From Ancistrus triradiatus (taxonomy: Eukaryota; Chordata; Actinopteri; Siluriformes; Loricariidae): a stretch of 64,000 nt of DNA. Shown here piece after piece: positions 53,318 to 64,000 of this stretch (its first letter is position 1; each line of letters starts with the position of its first letter). The position numbers and the translations under genes are program-made. The notes below the pieces were generated by a model. It ran no database searches. It saw only the letters and a list, made by a program, of their open reading frames with translations, and was not told where the DNA came from. The stretch lies in contig JAJAGP010001505.1 in assembly GCA_025084515.1 (NCBI GenBank), positions 62,001-126,000 of the forward strand, written 5' to 3'.

Positions 53318-54876
53318 GTGCTTGAAAGTTTGTGAATCCTTTAGAATGATAAAGAGAACCCAGTTAAACAAATGAGACAAAAATATTATACTTGGTCATT
53401 TATTTATTGAGGAAAATGATTCAATATTACATATTAGTGAGTGGCAAAAGTATGTGAGCCTTTGCTTTCAGTATCTGGTGTGACCCCTCTGTGCAGCAAT
53501 AACTGCAGCTAAATGTTTCCTGTAGCTGTTGATCAGTCCTGCACACCGGCTTGGAGGAATTTTAGGCCATTCCTCCGTACAGAACAGCTTCAGCTCTGGG
53601 ATGTTTGGTGGGTTTCTCACATTAGCTGCTCGCTTCAGGTCCTTCCACAACATTTCATTGGATTAAGGTCAGGACTTTGGGACTTGGCCATTCCAAAACA
53701 TGAACTTATTCTTCTGTAACCCATTCTTTGGTAGAACGGCTCGTGTGTGGCTTAGGGTCGTTGGTCTTGCTGCATGACCCACCTTCTCTTGAGATTCAGT
53801 TCATGGACAGATGTCCTGACATTTTTCTTTAGAATTTCTGATATCATTCAGAATTCATTTGTTCCATCAATGATGGCCAAAGACCGTCCTGCCCAGATGC
53901 AGCAAAACAGGCCACACATCGCTTTTCACTACCTGATAACCTACCACCACCATGTTTTCACAGATGGGAATAAGTTCTTATGCTGGAATGCAGTGTTTTT
54001 CCTTTCTCCAAAACATGACGCTTTTCTCTTAAAACCAAAAAGTTCTATTTTGGTCTCATCCGTCCACAAAACCTTCTTCCAATAGCCTTCTGGCTCGTCC
54101 ATGTGATCTTTAGCAACTGCAGACGAGCAGCAATGTTCTTTTTGGAGAGCAGTGGCTTTCTCCTTGCAGCCCTGCATGCACACCCATTGTTGTTCAGTGT
54201 TCTTCTGATGGTGGACTCATGAACATTAACCATTAGCCAATGTGAGAGAGGCCTTCAGTTGCTTAGAAGTTACCCTGGGCTCCTTTGGGACCTCACCAAC
54301 TATTAAACACCTTGCTCTTGGAAGTGATTCTTTGTTGGTGTTGACCACTGCTGGGAGGGGTAAACAATGGTCCTGAATTTCCTCCATTTGTACACATCTG
54401 TCTGACTGTGGATTGGTGGAGTCCAAACTCTTTAGAGATGGTTTTGTAACCTTTCCAGCCTGATGAGCATCAACAACTCTTTTTCTGAGCTCCTCAGAAA
54501 TCTCCTTTGTTCGTGCCATGATACACTTCCACAAACGTGTGTTTTGTGAAGAGCAGACTTTGATAGATCCCTGTTCTTTAAATAAAAGGGGGTGCCCCCC
54601 CCCCCCTCACACCTGATTGTCATCCCATTGATTGAAAACACCTGACTCTAATTTTCACCTTCAAATGAACTGCTAGTCTTAGAGGTTCAACATACATTTT
54701 GTGATAATTTTCCTCAATAATTAAAAAGACCAAGTATAATATTTTTGTCTCATTTGTGTAACTGGGTTCTCTTTATCTACTTTTAGGACTTGTGTGAAAA
54801 TCTGAGTGATGTTTAGGTCATATTTATGCAGAAATATAGAAAATTCTAAAGGGTTCACAAACTTTCAAGCACCACT
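53318..54876 (-). mobile_element. Tc1-like transposon, family A, nearly full length
   Basis: About 1.56 kb with both terminal repeats (TTGGTGCTTGAAAGTTTGTG on the left, CAAACTTTCAAGCACCACTG on the right). The minus strand contains the whole transposase region from the MARTKEISEELRKR start (ATG near 54520) to the C-terminal QRGHTRY near 53470. It is the most complete copy of the family in the window and lies downstream of mtss1. Confidence 0.92.
53468..54520 (-). pseudogene. Tc1-like transposase pseudogene (family A)
   Basis: MARTKEISEELRKRVVDAHQ, the helix-turn-helix region, VNVHESTIRRTLNNNG, a WTDETKIELFG block and LWKDLKRAANVRNPPNIPEL are all present but spread over at least three frames. 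Small indels (for example near 54180, 54230 and 54400) break it. Not functional as read. Confidence 0.88.
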
Positions 54877-54889
54877 GTAGGCTGTGGGG

Positions 54890-55120
54890 TTTAAAACGAT
54901 GCTCAGTTGGTATTAAAGAGGCACAAAGTGTGCCAAGAAAATATAACACCATTACACCAGCAGCAACCAGAACTGTGATACAAGCCAAGATGGATCCATG
55001 CTTTCATGATGTTTACCCTAAATTCTATCCGAATAAATTAACCTAAACCTCAGACATTGGACTCGGCTAAACACTGTTAACGACAGCTATCATTAGTCTT
55101 CTCTCCCTTTAGCCTTACAA
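54890..55120. other. intergenic, nothing recognised
   Basis: No repeat family or gene recognised. Confidence 0.35.
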
Positions 55121-55121
55121 C

Positions 55122-55213
55122 ACACACACACACATATATATATTATATTATAATATATATATATATATTATATATATATATATATATTATATATAACAAG
55201 AAGGATCTGGCAA

Positions 55214-55250
<37 letters not shown>
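55122..55250. repeat. (CA)n-(TA)n and (GT)n microsatellites
   Basis: ACACAC at 55121-55134, TATATA tracts to about 55195, then (GT)n at 55216-55249. Confidence 0.9.
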
Positions 55251-55251
<1 letters not shown>

Positions 55252-55364
55252 GAGGAAGGTAAGTGCAGACAGCCTATTCATCTATTTTAGGACAGAACGT
55301 CATAGTCAATGTTTTGAATTTATTTCATTTTATGAATATAAATGACATTTACTCTATCTAAAAT

Positions 55365-55735
55365 CCAATTTATTAATATCACATAAACACACAACATGCT
55401 GATCAGCCATAACATGAATCCCACCTGCCTAGCAGTGTGTAGGTCCCCCTCGTGCCCCAAGGCACTGACCCATCGAGGCATGAACTCCACAAGACCTCTG
55501 ACAGTGTCCTGTGGTATCTGGCACCAAGGCGTTAGCAGCAGATCCTTCAAGTCCTGTAAGTTGTGAGGTGGATGCTCCAAGGATTGTACTGGTTTGTCCA
55601 GCACACCCACAGATCCTCAAACAGATTGAGATCTGGGAAATTTATAGGCCAGGGCAACACCTTGAATTCTTTGTCACGTTCCTCAAACCATTCCTGAACA
55701 TTTTTTGCTGATTCCATTAGGGAATAACGTTAGCA
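55365..55735. mobile_element. fish DNA-transposon-derived repeat
   Basis: CTGATCAGCCATAACATGAA, ACTCCACAAGACCTCTGACA, GTCCTGTGGTATCTGGCACC and ATTGAGATCTGGGAAATTTA are phrases of a repeat I recognise as widespread in fish genomes. The class is not certain. No complete ends identified. Confidence 0.6.
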
Positions 55736-55739
55736 CGAA

Positions 55740-57000
55740 GGTCTTGGTCTGCAAAACGGCTTAGGTAGGTGTTGTGGACATGTGACAAACAGTGAATGTC
55801 ACCAGGGTGATTTCCTTCCTGGTCGTTAGGGGGCAGTGTTAACCCTCAGACTGAGAGTTAGGAGGTGAGAAGCAAATAGAGTTTGGAGGGAAACTAGGAG
55901 GGAATTGGAGGCATGTTTGTCACTGTGAGCCTCCTCAGTTAAGTTCCTTAGGCCCTTGTTGGGGACTGGTTTGAATGCTAATATGATCTTGGACACTCTA
56001 GCCTCAGGTTTAAGTCATATATTTATACCTGTTTTGTAGAAGGGTTTTCAGTTCATATGGATTTGGTCTGGACTCAGTTCTAGATGGTACCAAATTCTTT
56101 TTTCTGGACTTATGCTCCTATCTGATTCTGCGAGAAGAATACCAGCGTTACCACTTTAAGGATCTTTTCTCCAGTCATCATTTATCCTGACAAGGCTTTT
56201 GGAGCGAATAAGCGACGAGAACCGAGGTACCACTGTGTTAACAAATCAAAGTCCATTACCAGCCAAAGGGGTGTTGGTAAAAAACCCAAGAAAAGGAATA
56301 AGAAGTAGCCAAAATAGCTTTTTAAATCTTAATTTGTTAGCAGACTAAAGCTTTTCTTAAAACCAATAAATATGTTAAATAACATTAATTATGAAAAAAA
56401 CTATTAAGCGATAACTATATAAGCAAGCGGCGGGTACTTACATGCAGAACAATTACATTCTCTTCCACTAGAGGGCAGTAAGATATCAACTTTGTGTTCA
56501 ACTAAACAGGCCCAAGTTTCACATGGAGTAAACTGAGACTAGATTTTCATTATACATGTATTTCAGTAATAGTCCCACCCCCCACATGATTTGTAGCTCA
56601 AATCACTATGTTCTCTTGAAGGTTAACCTGTACACGTACGCTTTACTACAATTTAACGTATTCTGAAAATAAAATCGGTCACGGCAGATGAAATTACCGA
56701 GCTCTTCCACAAGATGTCGCTGCTTATTTAGTAAACCTTGCTACATTCATTCCCAGAGCGGTTTGAACCCTTGGCAAAGATGCTTCTTAATAATTAACTT
56801 ATAATAAAAGAGACATCTAACCTTTACTGTAATAATAAAGTCTAAATGTTCAGCCAATGTCCATGTGGTCTCTTTTTCACACAGCTTCTTAATTAAAGTA
56901 GCAGTGGTCAGTTGTTACTATAATTAATTTCTCCTTTCATTTGTGTTGTCTCTAAATTTTCCCAAGGTGATGAAGGACTGATGGAATTTAGGCTGAGCTT
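55740..57000. other. intergenic, nothing recognised
   Basis: No gene, RNA or repeat recognised. Confidence 0.35.
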
Positions 57001-57004
57001 TATC

Positions 57005-57300
57005 TCGTATACACTCCCCCGGCCACTTTATTAGGTACACCTGTTCAACTGCCCGTTAACGCAAATATAAAATCAGCCAATCACATGGCAGGAACTCGGT
57101 GCATTTAGGCATGTAGACCTGATCAGGACGAGCTGCGGAATCAAACCGAGCATCAGAATGGAGAAGAAAGGTGATTTACGTAACGTTGAATGTGGCACCG
57201 TTGTTAGTGTTGGTGTTTCAGAAACCGTTGATCTACGGGGATTTTCACACACAGCGCCATCTCTAGGTTTTACAGAGAATGGTCCGAAGAAGAGAAATGA
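57005..57300. mobile_element. DNA-transposon fragment with TTATTAGGTACACC terminus
   Basis: CGGCCACTTTATTAGGTACA, then CCTGTTCAACTGC and AATCAGCCAATCACATGGC. This is the longest copy of the family also seen at 643 and 53161. Confidence 0.7.
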
Positions 57301-57587
57301 CTATGATTATTATAAGTAATAATGATGTGATTTGGAGATGAGTCAAAGTCTTTAAAAGTCCCAAAACCGTTGAGAATCTAAAATCGAAAAGTTTGTTTCT
57401 CTTTAATCTAGTTATGTTTTCCCTCATGTTAGGTATTATTAAGATGTAACGTCTTTAAACAGTTCTGTTTCTTACTGATGATCGTCATCATTTTTTTTCT
57501 TTGAAATCAGTTTTATTTAATGATATTTTACACACAAAGTAAAAGGTTCATGTGTTTGTGATGATGATGATGTCAATTCTAAATTCC

Positions 57588-57590
<3 letters not shown>

Positions 57591-57638
<48 letters not shown>
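57591..57638. repeat. (GT)n microsatellite
   Basis: About 24 GT units in intergenic DNA, not next to any exon. Confidence 0.95.
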
Positions 57639-57639
<1 letters not shown>

Positions 57640-57641
<2 letters not shown>

Positions 57642-58280
57642 TATTAATAATTTTGACACTTTGTCATTAGTCCACAGTTTTATTCATTAAAAATTCTAAA
57701 TTAATCTAGTCATATTTCAAATATGTTTAAAGTACAAAAGGTGTGAAATGTTCAACATAATTTTGTGGTTAGTCAGTGGTTTTATTACATTTTATTTTAA
57801 ATGAATTAAAATTTTTAAATTCATCCAAACTAAAATATTTTACAATAAAAAATATATTTAAAAAATAATTAATAAAAAAAATGTTTAATAAATGAATCAG
57901 TAAAAAAATTTAAATAAACAAAATATATGAATTTCTCTTTACAAAACAGTTTTATGTTAGATAAGTGTTTAGATTACAACATATTTAAAAGGATTATGTA
58001 TCTAAAAACTAAAATCCATTCAAAACCTATTTAATTTATTATTAAAAGTACTGTTATTTGAAGGATTTTACCAGGATTAAATAACTACATATGTAAGGGA
58101 TCATGGTATATGGAATCATGGAATTTATATTCGTTTCTTAGTGATCATGATGTTTAATTTTGGTTGTATTTAAAATCCATAAATATGTCAAACAATTAGA
58201 ATCTACTTTAAATATAGCATAATGTTTGTTAGTGATGCTCAGGGATGAAATAACATACTTATTCCCTTTTAGAGCTATTA
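57640..58280. repeat. AT-rich low-complexity tract
   Basis: Diffuse AT-rich DNA without genes. Confidence 0.6.
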
Positions 58281-58299
58281 ATAACAGTGAGCGCTTTTA

Positions 58300-58560
58300 C
58301 AGTAAACGTGTCCCAAATCAGACCTTACTCACTACATAGTGCACTAGATGGAGAGCAATGCTGTTGTATATGTAGTCCCATAGAGAATAGTTTGGACTCT
58401 CTGCTGCACTCCTGGCATCCCACAATGCACTGCAGGGTCCAAACAGTGCCGTCTGGGCATAAAGAGGACTCGCAGTTCTATAATGAGCACTCTGTAGTGC
58501 GTAGGGTGTAGGGAGCACGCTGATATTGGTCACAGGCCCCTAGCTCTTTGTAGTGTACAG
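58300..58560. repeat. possible dispersed repeat with ACTACATAGTGCACTA motif
   Basis: GTCCCAAATCAGACCTTACT, CTACATAGTGCACTAGATGG and CCCACAATGCACTGC look like a repeat common in fish. A loosely similar stretch lies near 18700-18770. Family unknown. Confidence 0.4.
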
Positions 58561-59080
58561 TAAAACAATAGGACCTTCAGGCAAATTACGTCATAGCCAC
58601 GTAAGGCCACGAGACAGCTGACTCTTTAGGCTGTTTGATTCCTGAAATATGAGAGTCGACTCCAGATGGTTAAAGTCAAATGAGTCGATTCAAAGACTCA
58701 ATTAATCTAAACTAATAAAGCGCAGGACAGAACGATATGTCTGATCAAATAAATAGTGAGAACTGAGGAAAGAACGTAATACAGTATTATTATTTGTGTT
58801 ATTCATAACAATTTGTTAATTTAATTAGTTATTACCAGTTTTTTATTTTGCTGTATGGTGGTGCCGCTGTTGCTGAGATTTTTTATTATTATTTGTTTAT
58901 ATTTGTTTGCATTTTGCCAATAATAATTTGGGTTGTTTGTAATGTGAACTTCATTAAAACTTTATTTTGATGTATTACTGGACGTTATATTATATCGCAC
59001 AGACCTCGGTTGGATTCCTGGCAGTGCCAGCCACCCGGATTGTGCACCACGCTTAAATATAAAATCTAGGTTGCTGAAGG
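58561..59080. other. intergenic, nothing recognised
   Basis: No gene or repeat recognised. Confidence 0.35.
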
Positions 59081-59084
59081 AGGT

Positions 59085-59248
59085 TGGGTATTTATTTATT
59101 TATTAATTTATTTTCAGTCTTGGTCCTCCCACAGTTTGTTTCTCATCACATTTAGAAGCTTGCTCAAGTGTGGCTGTGGGACATATTTGTAAAGCTGCTT
59201 TGAGACAATTCTCTGTTTTAAAAAGTACCATAGAAATAAATCTGCCAG
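59085..59248 (+). mobile_element. SINE-like repeat (family B)
   Basis: CAGTCTTGGTCCTCCCACAG, then AAAGCTGCTTTGAGACAATT and CATAGAAATAAATCTG. It is a diverged copy with a shortened middle. Confidence 0.75.
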
Positions 59249-59720
59249 ACACAATTTGCCATGTTTGATGTAAGAGGCAAGATGTTTGGAGAGTCCCCCG
59301 GTGCAGCAACAGCGACCCCATCCAAGCTACAAACTGGCACGCAGACCTGCGTATGCCTCCATCTGTGCCACGTAAACTCCAAGCCAAGGCTCCAGCCTTC
59401 CACCTCCAAATACATGGCACTGTTTATGGAATATTTGTTCTAAATGGTAATCTTACAGCCCAGTGTGTAAGTTTTGGCAAATTTGAATAAAGTCGCCTTC
59501 AGGCCAGGTCTGGCATTACATAGAGGCAGAGTGTCTTGAGGTGGCAGTGGTGCCCAGGGTGAGCAAACTCGGAGCAAACTCGGTAATTAAATCCACATAG
59601 TCCACTGCTGATGCAATGTTCTGATTGCAAGTCCAAATACCCTCTCCTGAGACAGTAATATCACGTCTCTACCATTAAGTTTCATGCAGCTTATTTCTGG
59701 AATTGTTCTTGACATGATAA
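59249..59720. other. intergenic, nothing recognised
   Basis: No gene or repeat recognised. Confidence 0.35.
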
Positions 59721-59724
59721 TGGG

Positions 59725-59812
59725 TCTCGCTCAAGGACTCAACAGTGGCAGCCTGGTAGAGGTGGGATTTGAACCCTGGATCCTCTGATTCAGAGTCCAC
59801 CACAGTCCTACA
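59725..59812 (-). mobile_element. tRNA-derived SINE fragment (family A)
   Basis: CTCGCTCAAGGACTCAACAG and GGTGGGATTTGAACCCTGGA match the reversed copies at 15440 and 20777. The tail is missing. Confidence 0.7.
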
Positions 59813-60560
59813 TAACTTATATAATAGTATATCAACATAGTGCTGTTATTATTATATAAATACCCAAAAATGGGTATTACTGTTTTATTATTTAACTGTT
59901 AACGTTATGCACCCACTGCCCCTTCCCCAAACAATGACTTTGCATACAGGTACAACTGACTGTGCCTGAGGGAGGGGAGGGTGGTAAGGGGAGCGTCTCT
60001 AGTGCAGTACAGTTGTCCTCGTCAGCCCTGTGATGGACTGGGAAACGTATGCCTGAGTTCTGTGTTCTCTGGGAAAGGCACCGGACCCCCTTGACAATTA
60101 CCAAGTTCAGATTAAATTAATTGTGATCAATGAATTAATCAATTAAATTAAAAGACCTTACAGTAAAAAGACAAGTGGATCACTGTGCCCAAACGTTTCC
60201 CCAGTATGTTTAAAAAACACAACGTATGCATTAAAATGCAAAAAAAAAAAAAATTGTTCAGTGTAGCAAAGAATGGCATTTCGGAGGTCGGGGGTGCCAA
60301 AACATTTGCACAAGTCTATAGGTGAGAGTGTAAATCCCTACACTGGACTGGTTCGATTTTTTGGGGTTTCTCACCCCTAAACATTTCACTCTAACGGTTT
60401 TTTTTATGAATGAGTAGTATGTCTTTGTGGAATCGGCTCTGTAGTGAAGGAGTCGACTCTCGATTCCCAATACTTCGAATCAGAGAATCGACTCTTTTTT
60501 CGGGATCGGCTCTCGACCACATCCTGCTCTGATTTCACGGGGGAACATCTCAGCTGAGCG
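59813..60560. other. intergenic, nothing recognised apart from (A)n
   Basis: A poly-A run at 60240-60253 and a repeated GAGTCGACTCT/GAATCGACTCT motif at 60449-60495. No gene recognised. Confidence 0.4.
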
Positions 60561-60599
60561 GGCTGAGAGTAAATGGTAGTTTTCCGCTGAACGAAATGA

Positions 60600-60912
60600 A
60601 CGAGAGGTGTCACAGGCTGTGTCACTGCCGAACCCTCATTAATGGGCGGATAAGCGAGCTGAACGGCCGGCTGTGTGGACGGAGCTCCGGATGTTGTATC
60701 GGCCCGGTGTGAAGTGTGTAACGGGACACTCTTACGTTAAATAGCGTGATATTGAACGAGATCGGTTCATTTGGTCGCGCTTCACGCATGCTGCAGCGGT
60801 TATACCGGGACTGACCGGGTGTGTCACACATCCACTCCCCGGTTTGTTTGCTTGTGGTTTTGTTTGTTTGTTTGTTTGTTTTTTACCGCGGTGTGTTTTT
60901 GTATTTTCTGCG
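60600..60912 (+). promoter_or_regulatory. tmem65: CpG-rich promoter region of tmem65
   Basis: CpG density rises sharply from about 60600 and continues through the exon, as in CpG-island promoters of housekeeping genes. A CACGCATGCTGC segment near 60782 resembles half of an NRF1-type GCATGC site, which would suit a mitochondrial gene, but this is speculative. No TATA box recognised. Confidence 0.5.
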
Positions 60913-61126
60913 ATGTTGCGGTGTGTGCGCGGGGCTGTGCGGCCGCTCCAGGCTCTCCGCTCCCTCGTACCGGTCTGTAATCTCGGCACTCATTCGCGCA
61001 ACGAGCCCGTGGAGCCACTGAGCTCAGCGCAAGGAGCGCGAGACTTCATTTACCGGCTCCATCCGTCCGAGCGCTCGTGCCTGCTCCGGGAACTGCACCG
61101 CTTCGAGTCCATCGCCATCGCCCAAG
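60913..61126 (+). CDS. tmem65: tmem65, transmembrane protein 65, first coding exon
   Basis: TMEM65 is a mitochondrial inner-membrane protein with three predicted transmembrane helices, linked to mitochondrial Na/Ca handling. This exon encodes MLRCVRGAVRPLQALRSLVP as an Arg-rich, acid-free targeting presequence. LGTHSRNEPVEPLSSAQGAR, DFIYRLHPSERSCLLRELHR and FESIAIAQ follow, closely matching the human protein (LGTHPKKEP...AQGARDFIYSLH). It ends CAAG|GTGAGT, one base into the next codon (Glu in human). The membrane helices lie in later exons outside the window. An in-frame ATG at 60844 would add a Cys/Phe-rich 23-residue extension and was not chosen, because the 60913 start gives a typical presequence. 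Confidence 0.93.
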
Positions 61127-61139
61127 GTGAGTACTCTCT

Positions 61140-63800
61140 AATTACACTACATCATTCACTCTTCTGTAGTACTCACCATACTACACCGCTACAGTATACT
61201 ACAGTGTATTACAGCGCTCAATATACTACTATACTATAGAATATTATAAAGATCACTATACTACTATACTATAGAACACTACAATGATCATTATACTACT
61301 ATACTACAGTATATTACAACGATCACTATACTACTATATTATAGAATAATATAAAGATCACTATACTACTGTACTACAGAATATTACAACGATCACTATA
61401 CTACTATACTATAGAATAATATAAAGATCACTATACTACTGTACTACAGAATATTATAAAGATCACTATACTACTATACTATAGAACACTACAATGATCA
61501 TTATACTACTATACTACAGTATATTACAACGATCACTATACTACTATACTATAGAATAATATAAAGATCACTATACTACTGTACTACAGAATATCACAAC
61601 GATCACTATACTACAACATTACCTTATATTACAACAATCACTATACCACTATATTACAGTATATTACAACCCTCATTATACTACTATGCTAAAGTATATT
61701 ACAATGCTCATTATATTATTATACTACACTATACTACTATACTACAGCATATTACAGCGCTCACTATATTATTATATAATATTATATTATATTATTATAC
61801 TACAGTATATTACTATGACAGTATATTACAATGCTCACTACACTATTCTATTATACTACATTATGCTACAGTATATTACAACAGTCACTATATTGCTATA
61901 CTACAGAATATTACAATGATCACTATACTACTATACTACAGTATATAACAGCGGTCACTATACTACATCATTCACTATTCTATTGTACTGAATATAGTAC
62001 AAAGTTCACCATACTACAGTACTCCATATACTACATCATTTACTATACTACAGTATATTACAATAATCACTATACTACTTTACTACACTATAATATATTA
62101 TATTACAATATACAGCTCAATATACAGTACTCTCTATATCACAACACTCACTCTGCTACTATACTACAGTATATTGCAACGCTCACTGTACTACAGTACA
62201 CACTGTACTACATAATTCACTATACTACAGTACTGTCTATATTACAAAGCTCACTGTACTACAGTACACACTGTACTACATCGTTCACTATTCTACAGCA
62301 CTCACTATACTATAGTGCCCTCTACAACACACATTATACTACTACACTACAGTATATTACAATGCAGTGTACTTCATTACTCACTATTCTACAACACTCA
62401 CTACACTACAGTACTCTCCACATTTCAACACTTACTATACTACAGTATATTACAATGATCACTATACTACTTTACTACACTATAATATATTATATTACAA
62501 TATACAGCTCAATATACAGTACTCTCTATATCACAACACTCACTCTGCTACTATACTACAGTATATTACAAAGCTCACTGTACTACAGTACACACTGTAC
62601 TACATCGTTCACTATTCTACAGCACTCACTATACTATAGTGCCCTCTACAACACACACTATACTACTGCACTACAGTATATTACAACGCACAGTGTACTT
62701 CATTACTCACTATTCTACAACACTCACTACACTACAGTACTCTTCACATTTCAACACTTACTATACTACAGTATACTACAATGATCACTGTACTAAATAA
62801 TTCACTATTCTACAGCACTCACTATACTACAGTAGCCTACTGACTATGTGGTGATATGTGTAGTACTCCGAGCATGGCGTCAGTGTGAGTTCATGACTCT
62901 ATACTACACTGTATTACAGCACTCACTATACTACAATACTTTCTATAGTACATCATTTACTACACAACAGCACTCTACATTACAGTGCTCACCATACTAT
63001 TATACTACACTATACTACAGAATGTTATAATGCTCACTATACCACCTTACTCACTACATTACAGTGCTTACTATACTACGTCATTCACTGTACTACATTA
63101 CTTACTATACTACAGTATACACTATACTACACCTTTCGCTAACCTACAGTTCTCTCTACATTACAGTGCTCACTATACTACATAATTCACTATACTACAG
63201 TACTCTATACTGAAATACTCTTTACAATACATCATTCACTACAATACAGTACTCTTTATACTACAGTACTCTCTATCCTACATCATTCACTACTCTACAA
63301 TACTCACTACCAACATCACTCACTGTGCTACAGTACTTCACCCTGCTAATCATTACTATACTAACAGCACCGTACATCACTTATTCAGTTCTTGCTATTG
63401 TACTACACAATTTGCTCACTATACGAAGCCCTCACTGTATGCTGAGTATATACTATCTATGATACCACTCACTATAGTACTGCTCTCAACAACACTACAG
63501 CGCTCACTAACTACAGTGCGCTAGACAATGCTACCAGAGCCTCACTATACTACACTGGGCCTCATACACACAATACACACACGTTACGTATACTGCTGCG
63601 CTTACTTTAAGACAAATACACCGCTCATACTGTGCTCATTATACTACCTAGTTATTTCTAACAGCTTCTCCGCTATATTACACTACAGTAACTCACTATT
63701 TTATAACTGCTATTACTTTAGTGCTTGCTATACTAAAGTATTCATTACTTTGGCACTCGTAAATTACCCTGCATTACTCACTATACTACAGCCTTCACAC
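61140..63800. repeat. large ACTATACTAC-type minisatellite in tmem65 intron 1
   Basis: About 2.6 kb of variants of CACTATACTACAGTATATTA, then CAACGATCA. It is regular at 61220-61640 (alternating ATAATATAAAGATC and ATATTACAACGATC subunits) and more diverged later. A larger block is duplicated: 62065-62345 and 62455-62680 share ACTTTACTACACTATAATAT, CAGCTCAATATACAGTACTC and so on. Open frames across it (up to 317 codons, Tyr/Thr/Leu/Ile rich) are repeat artefacts. Confidence 0.93.
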
Positions 63801-63969
63801 ACCAACCATGTCATGTATTGTGATATGATTTTTAAATATTTCCACGTTTATAGATGGCACATGCAAACCTATAGGTATTGTTTTTATACTTGTATACTTG
63901 AGTATGACCTTTTCAGGTTTTGTGAAGCGTCTCTGCTTGTTTGCTATCGTTAGCCTTTCAGACTTACAG

Positions 63970-64000
63970 TTCCTCTGTAGTAATCGCTTTCAGTTTGCAG
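63970..64000 (+). other. tmem65: possible 3' splice site at window edge
   Basis: The window ends CGCTTTCAGTTTGCAG. This would be a fair acceptor for tmem65 exon 2 starting at the next base. The sequence beyond is not visible, so this is a guess. Confidence 0.25.

Noticed and set aside
60844..60912. Upstream in-frame ATG extending tmem65 by 23 residues
   Set aside because: The added Cys/Phe-rich segment derives from a TTTG repeat and does not resemble a mitochondrial presequence. The ATG at 60913 gives a typical one.
61831..62784. 317-codon open frame on the + strand
   Set aside because: Translation of the ACTATACTAC minisatellite. No start context or family resemblance.

Overview
The window is animal genomic DNA from a teleost fish. 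Genes are split into short exons with GT/AG introns. The introns are full of fish-type Tc1/mariner elements, tRNA-headed SINEs, (CA)n/(GT)n, (AAT)n and (GA)n/(CT)n tracts and several minisatellites. The repeat mix would suit an ostariophysan or catfish-like fish, but that is a weak inference. A 100-base run of N (3340-3439) is an assembly gap.

Gene content is low. Two genes are supported, both on the + strand. The first is mtss1 (MIM, metastasis suppressor 1), an I-BAR and WH2 membrane/actin scaffold. Twelve coding exons lie between 21563 and 50306. They join in frame through every junction and encode about 653 residues, from the second half of the I-BAR domain to the C-terminal WH2 motif and stop codon. 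The first exons (the I-BAR N-terminus) are not visible and probably lie upstream of the window. A thirteenth exon of only 12 nt (30226-30237) is predicted from its splice signals, phase and position. It would add four residues inside the I-BAR domain. The second gene is tmem65 (mitochondrial inner-membrane protein). Its first coding exon is at 60913-61126, and the rest lies beyond the window. In human the two genes sit in the same neighbourhood (8q24.13) in the same relative orientation, which supports both calls. The human genes that lie between them are not seen here.

Layout. 1-21.5 kb: presumed mtss1 intron or upstream DNA with repeats, including minisatellites at 1.85-2.75 and 11.65-12.46 kb. 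21.5-28.5 kb: three I-BAR exons, a truncated Tc1 copy, and two CA-rich arrays that share one terminal sequence. 28.5-34.3 kb: the microexon, a LINE ORF1 remnant and a 0.9 kb (GA)-rich tract. 34.3-41.8 kb: four exons among Tc1 remnants. 42-45.3 kb: a 1.1 kb (CT)-rich tract. 45.3-50.3 kb: the last five coding exons. 50.3-53 kb: probable 3' UTR. 53-60.6 kb: intergenic repeats. 60.6-61.1 kb: CpG-rich tmem65 promoter and exon 1. 61.1-63.8 kb: a large minisatellite in tmem65 intron 1.

The most notable architecture concerns splicing. Four mtss1 exons have long (GT)n tracts at or just before their 3' splice sites. An unusually well-formed microexon lies in the I-BAR coding region. Complementary (GA)n and (CT)n intronic tracts flank a block of four exons. 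Together these suggest a gene whose splicing is heavily modulated by repeats. All of this is inference from sequence and no search was run.
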